Assembly (NCBI RefSeq): GCF_000175215.2
Contig: NC_014816.1
Coordinates: 679,001-743,000 of the forward strand
Direction: 5' to 3'
DNA: 64,000 bases
From: Asticcacaulis excentricus CB 48
GTDB taxonomy: Bacteria; Pseudomonadota; Alphaproteobacteria; Caulobacterales; Caulobacteraceae
The notes under the pieces were generated by a model that saw nothing but the letters and a program-made list of their open reading frames with translations, was not told the origin of the DNA and ran no database searches. Shown here one piece after another: positions 1-8,618 of this stretch; within the stretch, counting starts at the first letter, position 1, and each line of letters begins with the position of its first letter. A program made the translations under genes and the position numbers.

Positions 1-1632
1 AAACAGTGCGAAGCGTACCCCTTGAAAGGTGCGCAACTGGTAGGCGGTGCGCACTTCACCGCCAATCGGCGTGAAGGTCTGGCCATCGGTGGAGTAGCTG
101 AACTGCGACAGTTCGCTGTCGTAATTGCCGCTGACGCGCAACTGCACGCGCGGTCCCGGCAGGGCCGCCTCAATGGTTTTGTGGGTCAGCTGATCATAAA
201 AGCGCAGGCGATAGGCCTTACCGTCGCGCACGACGCCCAGCCAGTAATAGGGAATGTTGAGCAGGCCCAGACCGGCCACGTCGCCGTCTTTCAGCCCTTT
301 GGCATCCAGCGTCGTCGTCGCCGTCGATTCCGGCCCGATCACACGCTGGGTCAGGCTGTTGCGTGCCAGCAGGAAGTGCGGGGCGGGTAGGCTATGTAGG
401 CGCAGATAGCCAAGTCGTTCCGACAACGACCATTTCGTGTCATCCGGCACGTGGTTCCATTGCCAGATCGCTTGGGGCTTCGGCCCGGAGAAGTCGTCAT
501 TGCGTGTGTAAGTTGGCGTCGGGGCGACGGTGGCTCCCGTAGCGGGCTTCAGCCATGTGCGCGGGCTGCGCCCCAAGTTGCCGGGCAACCCGAAATAGGG
601 CCAGCCGTCCTGCCACGTGACGGGAGACAGGAAGGTGGTGCGTCCCATCGACTTCACATCCATCATCGAAAAGCCCCACCAGTCGCCATTGGGCAGTTCG
701 ACCAGCCCGCCCTGATGCAAAGGGTCGGCCCCGAAGGCATTGCCGCCGGGCGGTGGCGGCGAAACACTTATTTTGTCGCCGGGGGCGGGCAGGCTGCGCC
801 CTATGCCCTGCGTGCGCCATCCGAACTGCGTGCCCATGGTCTCCCGCGCGCTGATCGTTACCGTCTCATAGGGGCCGAAAGGACTGTCAGAGCGTGCCGC
901 TTGCATCCGCCCGACCGGGGCGTAGTTGGCGCTGATGATGTAGTATTTGCCCTTGATCTTATAAATATGGTGGCCTTCGCCCATGGCATTGCCGGCCGGG
1001 ATAATCACCCGCTCGCTGCCCTCGATCACGCCGCTGAGGTCGGGTTTCAGTTCGACGAGCCGCACCTCGTCATAGCTATAGACGGCGTAAATCTTGCCAT
1101 CGTCGTCGAACAGCACCGACAGGTCGTGAATTTTGCTGTCTAGTGATTTGTGGGTCCATGGCCCGGCGGGGTTGGTGGCCGTGAACACCTGTATCCCGTA
1201 ACCGTTGATATTGGAGAAGATGTAGAAGGTGCCGTTGTGATAGCGCAGTGCCGGGGCCCAGATGCCAGCCCCATAGGCGTCCTTACCGCCTTCAAGGCGG
1301 TATTCCGGCCCCATTTCGAGACGGTCAAGCGCGTAGCCCAGCAGCCGCCAGTTCACCAAATCTTTCGAATGCAGCACCGGCAGGGCGGGCATGGTGTGCA
1401 TGGTGGTGCCGGTCATATAGTAGTCGTCACCGACGCGGATAATATCGGGGTCAGAAAACTCATCATTAAACAAAGGGTTGGTGAAGGTTCCATTGCCATT
1501 GTCCGGCGTCCAGGTCGTCGCTGGTGTGGCTTTGGGCAGGACCTGAGCGGGCGGGGTCTGCGCCCAGGCAGACAGGCTGAAAAGAGTGAACAGCGCCGTC
1601 AGCGCAAGGCCGGGCAGGGGGCGGGCGGGCAT
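1..1632 (-). CDS. Glycoside hydrolase family 43, secreted (partial, 3' end outside window)
   Basis: At least 544 codons are in the window; the frame is still open at base 1, so the C-terminus is missing. The start at 1632 begins a Sec signal peptide (hydrophobic residues about 7-24, likely cut after SAWA). The GH43 five-bladed propeller follows. The base Asp is in SDPDIIRVGDDYY (D61) and the general acid Glu in MGEGHHIY (E219). Residues about 360 onward look like the beta-sandwich accessory domain common in GH43 arabinofuranosidases/xylosidases. It diverges from the xylanase operon on the other strand, with about 200 bp between, so it likely removes side chains or xylose from xylan in the periplasm or outside the cell. 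Exact specificity cannot be read from sequence. AGGA lies about 7 nt before the ATG. Confidence 0.88.
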   Translation of the reverse strand, partial: MPARPLPGLALTALFTLFSLSAWAQTPPAQVLPKATPATTWTPDNGNGTFTNPLFNDEFSDPDIIRVGDDYYMTGTTMHTMPALPVLHSKDLVNWRLLGYALDRLEMGPEYRLEGGKDAYGAGIWAPALRYHNGTFYIFSNINGYGIQVFTATNPAGPWTHKSLDSKIHDLSVLFDDDGKIYAVYSYDEVRLVELKPDLSGVIEGSERVIIPAGNAMGEGHHIYKIKGKYYIISANYAPVGRMQAARSDSPFGPYETVTISARETMGTQFGWRTQGIGRSLPAPGDKISVSPPPPGGNAFGADPLHQGGLVELPNGDWWGFSMMDVKSMGRTTFLSPVTWQDGWPYFGLPGNLGRSPRTWLKPATGATVAPTPTYTRNDDFSGPKPQAIWQWNHVPDDTKWSLSERLGYLRLHSLPAPHFLLARNSLTQRVIGPESTATTTLDAKGLKDGDVAGLGLLNIPYYWLGVVRDGKAYRLRFYDQLTHKTIEAALPGPRVQLRVSGNYDSELSQFSYSTDGQTFTPIGGEVRTAYQLRTFQGVRFALF

Positions 1633-1662
1633 GAGCGTTTCCTGTTATATGTGTTTGGGCGC

Positions 1663-1690
1663 AGTATAATAGTCTGAGTTATCCGGTCAA
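1663..1690 (-). promoter_or_regulatory. Putative sigma-70 promoter of the leftward GH43 gene
   Basis: Read on the minus strand there is TTGACC (1690-1685), a 16-bp spacer and TATACT (1668-1663), about 30 bp upstream of the GH43 start at 1632. Both hexamers are near consensus. Seen by eye only; no start-site data. Confidence 0.45.
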
Positions 1691-1763
1691 TCGCTCTTAA
1701 CCGCTCCATTGCGCGGCCTTTTTAAGGGGATGGCAAAAACCCGGACATGACCCAATCCGCCGA

Positions 1764-1803
1764 TTGACAGAGGCGATAAAACCGTGATTTGTTAGCGTTA
1801 ACA
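1764..1803 (+). promoter_or_regulatory. Promoter region with LacI-family xyl-box-like operator before the GH10 gene
   Basis: A TTGACA hexamer (1764-1769) is followed by the 14-bp palindrome TGTTAGCGTTAACA (1790-1803), ending 28 bp before the GH10 start. It differs at two positions from the Xanthomonas xyl-box as I recall it (TGGTAGCGCTAACA) and has the central CG typical of LacI/GalR operators. It would overlap the -10 region, so repression without xylose or xylo-oligosaccharides is the natural inference. No regulator gene lies in the window. Confidence 0.6.
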
Positions 1804-1831
1804 TAAAAACAAGCTTCGTGCAGGGATACCA

Positions 1832-2941
1832 ATGCCTACTTCTCTTCCGACACGCCGCCACGTGCTGGCGGGCCTGAGCGCTGCCGCCCTTTCTGCGATG
1901 GGTTCCGCCCCTGTTTTCGCCGCCAGCGGAGCTTCGCTGCGGGCACTGGCAGCCGAAAAGGGCATCCTGTTCGGTTCTGCGCTCAGTGCGGGCTCACTGG
2001 AGCCAGCCTATCTGGACATATTGAAGGCCGAATGCGGCGTAATCGTTCCGGAGAACGAATTCAAGGTCTATGTCATCGCCTCCCAGCCGGATCGGTATAA
2101 CTTCGCGCCCGGTGATAAGATTGCCGCCTTTGCGCGCGACAACAGTATGAAGCTGCGCGGGCACACCCTGTTGTGGAACAAGGTCGAGTTCATGCCGAAA
2201 TGGCTGCTGAATATCGATTTTGGCGCAAACCCGGCGCGCGAGGCCGAACGCTATCTGCGCGACTACATCAAACGCGTTTGCACACAGTATGGCGATCAGG
2301 TGTTTTCGTGGGACGTGGTCAACGAAACTATCGACCCTCAAACTGGCGACATCCGCGACACGCCGTTTACAAAGGCGCTGGGATTCGACTGTATCCGCAT
2401 CGCCTTCGAGGCGGCGCGCGAATATGCCCCCAAGGCGCAGCTGGTCTATAACGACTACATGTCGTGGGAGCGTGGCAACGAGACACATCGCAAGGGGGTG
2501 CTCAAGCTGCTGGAAACCCTGAGGGCGAAAAACGTTCCGATCGATGGATTCGGCATCCAGAGCCATATCGGCAATGACGGCCACATCAAGGAAGCGCAGC
2601 ACGATCAGTGGCGCGCCTTTATCGACGCGGCTGTGGGCATGGATTACAAACTGTTGATTACCGAATTTGATGTCAACGACAAGGACTTGCCAACAGATCC
2701 CGCTGTGCGCGACGCCGGCGTGGCTGCGGCAGCGAAGGACTATCTCGACCTGATGTTCTCCTACAAAGAACTGGATCAGTTCCTGTGCTGGGGCATGAGC
2801 GATAACCATAGCTGGCTACAGGGCTGGACGCCGCGCACCGACAAGATGCCCCAGCGCCCGACCCCCTATGACGCCAACTACCGCCCCAAGCCCTTGCGTG
2901 AGGCCATTGCCGACGCCTTGAAGGCCGCCCCGAAAAGATAG
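1832..2941 (+). CDS. Endo-1,4-beta-xylanase, glycoside hydrolase family 10 (Tat-exported)
   Basis: 369 aa, one GH10 (beta/alpha)8 domain. The N-terminus has a twin-arginine type signal (TRRHVLAG, residues 7-14, then a hydrophobic stretch ending near PVFAA), so export through Tat to the periplasm or medium is likely. The acid/base Glu is in WDVVNETI (E165) and the nucleophile in LLITEFDVND (E278), both in the canonical contexts. No carbohydrate-binding module is present. It cleaves internal beta-1,4 bonds of xylan to xylo-oligosaccharides. It is first in a rightward operon with a GH43, an MFS permease and a second GH43; the GH43 starts 12 bp downstream with a GGAGA ribosome site. A palindromic operator lies just upstream. 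Confidence 0.95.
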   Translation: MPTSLPTRRHVLAGLSAAALSAMGSAPVFAASGASLRALAAEKGILFGSALSAGSLEPAYLDILKAECGVIVPENEFKVYVIASQPDRYNFAPGDKIAAFARDNSMKLRGHTLLWNKVEFMPKWLLNIDFGANPAREAERYLRDYIKRVCTQYGDQVFSWDVVNETIDPQTGDIRDTPFTKALGFDCIRIAFEAAREYAPKAQLVYNDYMSWERGNETHRKGVLKLLETLRAKNVPIDGFGIQSHIGNDGHIKEAQHDQWRAFIDAAVGMDYKLLITEFDVNDKDLPTDPAVRDAGVAAAAKDYLDLMFSYKELDQFLCWGMSDNHSWLQGWTPRTDKMPQRPTPYDANYRPKPLREAIADALKAAPKR

Positions 2942-2953
2942 GAGACAGACGAT

Positions 2954-4615
2954 ATGCGATATCTGGCTGCTCTCTCCGCCGCCCTGTCAGTGGGCTTGTC
3001 CCAGGGTCTGTTCTCACCGGCTGTGGCTGAGCCGGCGCGCTTTGAGCGCTTCACCTATGAGGGCCGCTCTCAGGAGCAGGTCAGGGCGGGGCCGGGCGAA
3101 TATGTCAACCCCATTTTGTCGGGCTATTATCCCGACCCATCGGTGACGCGCGTTGGCGACAACTATTATCTGGTCAATTCGTCCTTTGCGCACTTTCCGG
3201 GCCTGCCCATCTTTCAGTCAAAAGATCTGGTGAACTGGACGCAGATCGCCAATGCGATCAGCCGTCCGGAACAACTCAATTTCGATGGCCTGAAGGTGTC
3301 GCGCGGGGTCTTCGCGCCAGATATCTCCTATCATGATGGTCTGTTCTACATCGTCAACACCTGCGTGGATTGCAAAGGCAATTTCGTCATCACGGCCAAG
3401 GACCCGAAGGGGCCGTGGTCTGACCCGGTGTGGTTCGATTTCGAAGGCATTGATCCGTCGATCTTCTGGGACACGGACGGCAAGGCCTATATCGTTAACA
3501 ACGGCGCGCCAAACGAGACGCCACGCTATGACGGCCACCGCGCCATCTGGGTGCAGGAGTTCGATTACAAGGCGCTGAAACTGGTCGGTGAGCGCACGCA
3601 GATCGTCAATGGCGGCGTCGATATTTCCAAAAAGCCCATCTGGATCGAAGGGCCGCATATCCTGCGCAAGGACGGTTTTTACTACCTGACAGCGGCCGAA
3701 GGCGGCACGGGCGATCAGCATTCGCAGGTGGTGCTGCGTGCCAAAAGCGTGCGAGGGCCGTTTGTCCCCTACGACAAGAACCCGATCCTCAGCCAGCGCA
3801 CGCTCGACCCGACGCGCAAAAACCCAGTGACCTCCGCCGGTCATGCCAAGCTGGTGCAAACTCAGACGGGTGAATGGTGGGCGACCTTCCTTGCCACGCG
3901 GCCCTATGGCCCGGACCTCTATAACATCGGGCGCGAAACCTTCCTTTTGCCCGTGACATGGAAGGACGGATGGCCGGTCATTCTCGAAGACGGAAAGCCC
4001 ATTCCCTTCACGGGGAAAAAGCCCAATCTGCCGACGCAGCCCGCCCCAACTCAACCGGTCAACGGCGATTTTGGCTTTAGCGAAGAGTTTGACGGCAAGA
4101 GCCTGCCTCTGTCGTGGATCGGGGTGCGCACGCCGCGAACACCCGTTTATCGACTGGACAATGGGGCATTGGTGCTCAATTCAGGCGCGGCGCTTGGTGA
4201 CCTCCAAGGGACGCCCGCCTTTATCGCCCACCGTCAGCAGCATCACGTAGCCACCGTCTCCACCGCGCTGCGCTACCGGCCTGAAAGAGACGGCGCGCGT
4301 GCCGGACTCGCGGCTTTGCAAAACGATGACGCCTGGCTGTTTTTCGGTCTGACACGCCTCGACGGCAAGCCGCAGATCGCGCTCTATAGCCGCGAAAATA
4401 CCAGCGGGGACAAGCTGATCGCCTCGGCCCCGCTGACGGCCGGGGATGTCACCCTGACCCTGCGCTTTGACGGCGGACGCCTGACGGCCGATTATACGGC
4501 AGACGGTCAGACCCGCACCTTGATCCGCGACGTCGATATCACCTTCCTTTCGACTCGCAAGGCGGGGGGCTTTGTCGGCACCCTCATCGGGCCCTATGCC
4601 TATGAGCCGAAATGA
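2954..4615 (+). CDS. Glycoside hydrolase family 43, periplasmic/secreted (beta-xylosidase or arabinofuranosidase)
   Basis: 553 aa. A Sec signal peptide (residues 1 to about 25, AVA|EPA) is followed by a GH43 propeller with all three catalytic acids in context: base D61 in YYPDPS, pKa modulator D167 in GIDPSIFWD and acid E232 in WIEGPHIL. From about residue 370 a beta-sandwich domain follows, as in long GH43 enzymes. It likely trims xylose or arabinose from oligosaccharides made by the GH10 enzyme before uptake. Its stop overlaps the start of the downstream MFS gene (ATGA), which suggests coupled translation. Subfamily and exact substrate need comparison with characterised enzymes. Confidence 0.9.
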   Translation: MRYLAALSAALSVGLSQGLFSPAVAEPARFERFTYEGRSQEQVRAGPGEYVNPILSGYYPDPSVTRVGDNYYLVNSSFAHFPGLPIFQSKDLVNWTQIANAISRPEQLNFDGLKVSRGVFAPDISYHDGLFYIVNTCVDCKGNFVITAKDPKGPWSDPVWFDFEGIDPSIFWDTDGKAYIVNNGAPNETPRYDGHRAIWVQEFDYKALKLVGERTQIVNGGVDISKKPIWIEGPHILRKDGFYYLTAAEGGTGDQHSQVVLRAKSVRGPFVPYDKNPILSQRTLDPTRKNPVTSAGHAKLVQTQTGEWWATFLATRPYGPDLYNIGRETFLLPVTWKDGWPVILEDGKPIPFTGKKPNLPTQPAPTQPVNGDFGFSEEFDGKSLPLSWIGVRTPRTPVYRLDNGALVLNSGAALGDLQGTPAFIAHRQQHHVATVSTALRYRPERDGARAGLAALQNDDAWLFFGLTRLDGKPQIALYSRENTSGDKLIASAPLTAGDVTLTLRFDGGRLTADYTADGQTRTLIRDVDITFLSTRKAGGFVGTLIGPYAYEPK

Positions 4616-5880
4616 TGCTGAAACGGATCGGGCATCTGCGCTGGTGGATCATCGCTTTGGTGATGCTTGGTACCATCATCAACTACCTAACGCGCAGCAC
4701 GCTGAGCGTCGCCGCCCCCACCCTGACGCAGGAACTGAGCCTGACGCCGCAGCAATACAGCTACATCACCAGTGCCTTCCAGTTGGGCATTATGATGCAG
4801 CCGATCGCAGGTTACATACTCGACCTCATCCGTCTGCGTATCGGCTTTGCATTGTTTGCCACGGCGTGGGGAATTATTACCATCGCCCACAGCCTTGCCG
4901 GCAACTGGCAGGGTCTGGCTATGCTGCGGGGGCTTCTGGGCTTTGCCGAAGGGGTGGCGCATCCGGGCGGCCTCAAGGTCGTCGCCGAATGGTTTCCTGC
5001 CAAGGAACGCGGGCTGGCGGGCGGCATCTACAATATCGGCGCGTCTTTGGGCTCGATGCTGGCCCCGCCGTTGGTGGTGTGGGCCATCCTCTATTACGAC
5101 TGGCGCGCGGCCTTTGTGATTACCGGCGTTATCGCACTGGTCTGGGTGGTGTTATGGCTGCTCTTTTATCAGTCGCCGGAGAAGCATAAGTCGATTTCCG
5201 ACGGCGAGCGTAGCTATATCCGCGACGGTCAGGAGCGTCATCTGGAGGCCACGGCGGCTCGCCCGTCACCGCTGAAAATTCTGGTGCAGCGCAATTTTTG
5301 GGGCATTGCGCTGCCGCGGTTTCTGGCCGACCCGACTTGGGGGACGCTGACCTTCTGGATGCCGCTTTATCTTTCGACGGCACGTGGTTTTGACCTGAAA
5401 GAGATTGCCCTGTTTGCATGGCTGCCCTTTGTCTTTGCCGATATCGGCTGCCTGTTCGGCCCGGCGGTGGTTTTGTGGCTGCAAAAGCGCGGCATTGGCC
5501 TGATTGACGCGCGCCGGTGGGTGTTTACGCTCGGCGCGGTCTTGATGACCGGCATCATGTTTGTCGGTTGGGTCAAAAGCCCCTTCGTTGCCATCGGCTT
5601 GCTATGTCTGGGGGCCTTCGCGCACCAGACCCTGTCGGTGACGGTGATCACCCTTTCGTCGGACCTGTTCCGCAAGAACGAGGTGGGGACAGTAACCGGC
5701 ATGGCCGGGACCTTTGCCAATCTCGGGGTGCTGTTGTTCTCGCTGGCCATCGGTGCACTGGTCAGCACAATCGGTTATGAGCCCTTCTTTGTAATGCTGG
5801 GTCTGCTTGACCTAATCGCTGCCGTGGTGCTGTGGACGCTGGTCCGCGCACCGAAGGCTGAGCCGGAGCCTGCAACGTGA
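4612..5880 (+). CDS. MFS transporter, probable (xylo-)oligosaccharide or sugar-acid permease
   Basis: 422 aa, about 12 hydrophobic segments. The N-terminal LGTIINYLTRSTLSVAAP and the loop-2/3 and TM4-5 patterns (RGLLGFAEG, KVVAEWFPAKERGLAGGIYN) are typical of the anion:cation symporter branch of MFS that includes hexuronate and glucarate carriers. Family members usually move sugar acids by proton symport. Here it lies between two GH43 genes, so the substrate could be xylo-oligosaccharides, aldouronic acids or glucuronate released from glucuronoxylan. It overlaps the upstream gene by 4 bp and the downstream gene by 4 bp (GTGA). Two adjacent ATG codons could both serve as start. Confidence 0.88.
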   Translation: MMLKRIGHLRWWIIALVMLGTIINYLTRSTLSVAAPTLTQELSLTPQQYSYITSAFQLGIMMQPIAGYILDLIRLRIGFALFATAWGIITIAHSLAGNWQGLAMLRGLLGFAEGVAHPGGLKVVAEWFPAKERGLAGGIYNIGASLGSMLAPPLVVWAILYYDWRAAFVITGVIALVWVVLWLLFYQSPEKHKSISDGERSYIRDGQERHLEATAARPSPLKILVQRNFWGIALPRFLADPTWGTLTFWMPLYLSTARGFDLKEIALFAWLPFVFADIGCLFGPAVVLWLQKRGIGLIDARRWVFTLGAVLMTGIMFVGWVKSPFVAIGLLCLGAFAHQTLSVTVITLSSDLFRKNEVGTVTGMAGTFANLGVLLFSLAIGALVSTIGYEPFFVMLGLLDLIAAVVLWTLVRAPKAEPEPAT

Positions 5881-7499
5881 TCCGTAATCCTATCCTGCCG
5901 GGCTTCAATCCCGACCCGTCCATCGTGCGCGTAGGTGAGGACTACTACATCGCCACCTCGACATTTGAATGGTATCCGGGCGTTCAGATTCACCATTCGC
6001 GCGACCTGATTCACTGGCGGCTGATCACGCGGCCTCTGCGGCGTCCGGCACAACTCGACTTGCGCGGCGTACCCGATAGCTGCGGCGTCTGGGCCCCGTG
6101 CCTGACTTACGATAACGGCCTGTTCTACCTCATCTATACCGATGTGAAACGCTATGGCCGCACCACAGTCGGCGGCGCTAGCGGCGCCTCCTTGCGCGAC
6201 TTCCATAACTACCTGGTGACCTGTCCCACCATCGACGGCGAGTGGTCAGACCCCGTCTATCTCAACAGCAGCGGCTTTGATCCGTCGCTCTTCCACGATG
6301 ATGACGGGCGCAAATATCTGGTCAACATGCTGTGGGACCACAGGCCGGGCCGCGTGCGATTTGCGGGTATCGTGCTGCAGGAGTATGACCCCTCTGCGCT
6401 GCGCCTGATCGGTGAGCGTCAGGTGATTTTCGAAAGCACGTCACTCGGTATGGCCGAAGGCCCGCACCTCTATAAACGCGATGGCTGGTACTACCTGATC
6501 ACGGCCGAAGGCGGTACGGGCTGGAACCACGCGGTGACGATGGCGCGGTCGCGGGCCCTGACCGGGCCGTATGAGTTGCACCCCGAAACGCATATTCTCT
6601 CCAGCCGCTTGCGCCCCGACAGCCCGCTTCAGCGCGCTGGTCATGGCGATCTGGTCGAAGCGCGCGACGGCACGCCGATGCTGGTCTACCTCTGCGGTCG
6701 GCCCCTGCCCAATCGCGGGCGCTGCGTGCTGGGACGCGAGACGGCCATACAGCCGATGCGATGGGACGCAGACGGCTGGTTGCGCACGCTGGATGGGCAG
6801 GGACTGCCCCTGCTGTTCGCCGAAAGCCCGGAGCCGGTCGGTGCGGGTTTTGAGGCTATCCCGGTGGATTTTAACGGCCCGGCCCTGCCCATAGACTTCC
6901 AGTGGCTGCGCTCACCCTATCCCGAAAAATTGTTCAGCCTCAGCGACCGACCCGGTCATCTGCGGCTATTTGGGCGTGAGACCCTGGGCAGCCTGTTCGA
7001 GCAGGCGCTGGTGGCGCGCCGTCAGCAGGCGTTCTGCTATTCGGTGGAAACCGTCCTCGATTATCAGCCGCGCCATTATCAGCAGGCGGCCGGGTTGGTC
7101 TGCTACTATAACGGCAGCAAGTACCACTATCTGCACGTTACCCACGACGAACAGGTGGGGCGGCACGTGCGGGTGATGTCAGCCCTGCCGGACTCGACGA
7201 CCAGTGACGCTTTCAGCGCCCTCTATCCCGTCGCCGATGGTCCGATCCATCTGCGCGCCGAGGTCGATAATGAGCGTCTGCGCTTTGCCTTCCGGCGGGC
7301 GGCGGACGCCGACTGGACATGGATCGACGGGCATTTCGACGCCAGTATCCTGTCGGATGAAGCCACGGTGCCGGGGGCCCCGAACTTTACCGGGGCCTTT
7401 GTCGGCATGGCCTGTCAGGATACATCGGGCGAAGGGCTGCCCGCCGATTTCGCAACGTTCGATTATCGCGAGCGCGACTTTATCGCAGAGATTGGCTGA
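5877..7499 (+). CDS. Xylan 1,4-beta-xylosidase, GH43 (XynB type), cytoplasmic
   Basis: 540 aa starting at GTG, overlapping the MFS stop (GTGA). There is no signal peptide; the protein opens directly with NPILPGFNPDPS. Catalytic residues fit the XynB class: D13 in NPDPS, D135 in GFDPSLF and E194 in MAEGPHLY. The propeller (to about residue 320) is followed by the C-terminal beta-sandwich (GH43_C2) that closes the active-site pocket. Length and order match bacterial intracellular beta-xylosidases. It should release xylose from oligosaccharides brought in by the preceding permease. Its last 20 bp overlap the 3' end of the convergent hydrolase gene. Confidence 0.93.
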   Translation: MIRNPILPGFNPDPSIVRVGEDYYIATSTFEWYPGVQIHHSRDLIHWRLITRPLRRPAQLDLRGVPDSCGVWAPCLTYDNGLFYLIYTDVKRYGRTTVGGASGASLRDFHNYLVTCPTIDGEWSDPVYLNSSGFDPSLFHDDDGRKYLVNMLWDHRPGRVRFAGIVLQEYDPSALRLIGERQVIFESTSLGMAEGPHLYKRDGWYYLITAEGGTGWNHAVTMARSRALTGPYELHPETHILSSRLRPDSPLQRAGHGDLVEARDGTPMLVYLCGRPLPNRGRCVLGRETAIQPMRWDADGWLRTLDGQGLPLLFAESPEPVGAGFEAIPVDFNGPALPIDFQWLRSPYPEKLFSLSDRPGHLRLFGRETLGSLFEQALVARRQQAFCYSVETVLDYQPRHYQQAAGLVCYYNGSKYHYLHVTHDEQVGRHVRVMSALPDSTTSDAFSALYPVADGPIHLRAEVDNERLRFAFRRAADADWTWIDGHFDASILSDEATVPGAPNFTGAFVGMACQDTSGEGLPADFATFDYRERDFIAEIG

Positions 7500-8457
7500 A
7501 AAATCGCACCACCTCGGCATTAAAGGCGTCGTGAAAGGCGGCGCGGTCAAAGCCCGCCCGGCTGCTACAGATTTGTGGGGCCAGATTGACGTCTACGCAC
7601 GGGGCCAGGAAATCGAAGTGCCCGGCATTGGGGACCGCGTGAAACTCGGGCGTTTGCGGTAGGGCCTGACGCACGGCATCGGCATAGTCGGGTGCGGGCA
7701 AAATCTCATCGGCATCAGCGCGCCACAATTGCACGGGGAGGCGCAGGCCCTTCAGGCCTTCAGCAAAGGTGAAACCGAGTGCCGGGGCCGCCACAACCAA
7801 TGCCTTGATGCGCGTATCTGCGGGCATTGACGGTGCCGCAACGGCGGTTGCCGGGCGCGGATGGCGGGCGATCATCTGACAATCGAAGTAGGCCGGGTGC
7901 GCCTGACAATGTGGGATCAGGCGGGCAAAGTTCGGACGCCCACCGGCGGCAGCCAGAACCGTAAAGCCGCCTGCCGAAAAGCCGAAGGCCCCGACGCGCT
8001 GGGGGTCGATGACGTCACGCTCCGGCGCTTCGGTCAGCATATAGGTGATAAGCTGGTTCAGCGCCTTCGGGCGGTCTTCGATCTGCGTGGCGCGGCTGGT
8101 GTCCTGCCAGTTGTCGCCCGGATGGGTAAGGGCCGCCACGACAAAGCCCGCTTTCGCCAAAGCCACCGCCGTATCGACATGGCCAGAAAAGATGCCGCCG
8201 GTGCCGTGCGACATGACGATCAGCGGATGCGTGCCGGGCAGGGGCGCAGCATTGGGCACGACCACGTGGCTGTACAGCCCCAGGCTTTGGCGGGCGGGCG
8301 TGCCGGCGGCCGGAAACCACACCCCGACCTCAACCCCCTGAGCGGTGACGGTCTTGCGGAAGCCGACCTGAGGGCTGGCGCTCGGGGCCTCGGCATGAGC
8401 GATCGCACCAAAGGCGGCGAACAGACTGAAGAGAGCGAAGAATAGGTGACAGCGCAT
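7480..8457 (-). CDS. Secreted alpha/beta hydrolase (dienelactone hydrolase / PAF-acetylhydrolase-like)
   Basis: 325 aa. A signal peptide (FFALFSLFAAFGAIAHA) precedes an alpha/beta-hydrolase fold. The oxyanion region is PLIVMSHGTGG, the nucleophile elbow is GFSAGG, and a late Asp (WRADADEILP) and His (NAGHFDFLAP) complete a plausible triad. Such proteins hydrolyse small esters or lactones; the substrate is unknown. It ends against the xylan operon, where an acetyl-xylan-related esterase role is conceivable but unproven, because it is on the opposite strand and not in that operon. It shares an upstream region (8458-8618) with the divergent LytTR gene. Confidence 0.8.
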   Translation of the reverse strand: MRCHLFFALFSLFAAFGAIAHAEAPSASPQVGFRKTVTAQGVEVGVWFPAAGTPARQSLGLYSHVVVPNAAPLPGTHPLIVMSHGTGGIFSGHVDTAVALAKAGFVVAALTHPGDNWQDTSRATQIEDRPKALNQLITYMLTEAPERDVIDPQRVGAFGFSAGGFTVLAAAGGRPNFARLIPHCQAHPAYFDCQMIARHPRPATAVAAPSMPADTRIKALVVAAPALGFTFAEGLKGLRLPVQLWRADADEILPAPDYADAVRQALPQTPEFHAVPNAGHFDFLAPCVDVNLAPQICSSRAGFDRAAFHDAFNAEVVRFFSQSLR

Positions 8458-8618
8458 GAGAAACCTCCGTTTGATCCGTCCGCTCTAACCGATGCGCTAG
8501 GCGCGTAAAGCCGTCATTCGCCAGTGGGCAAACGGGTTCGCAGTCCGGCGATTGGGCGCTCTGGCGGTGCATGGCGCAGGCGGCTATAGTGCGCCAAACC
8601 ACTGTTTACTGAGCCTCT

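Noticed and set aside
451..1143. Long plus-strand open frames opposite the partial GH43 gene and similar antisense frames elsewhere (e.g. 1994-2809, 12065-12700, 31006-31929).
   Set aside because: They are typical GC-rich shadows of well-supported genes with no family signature or start signal.
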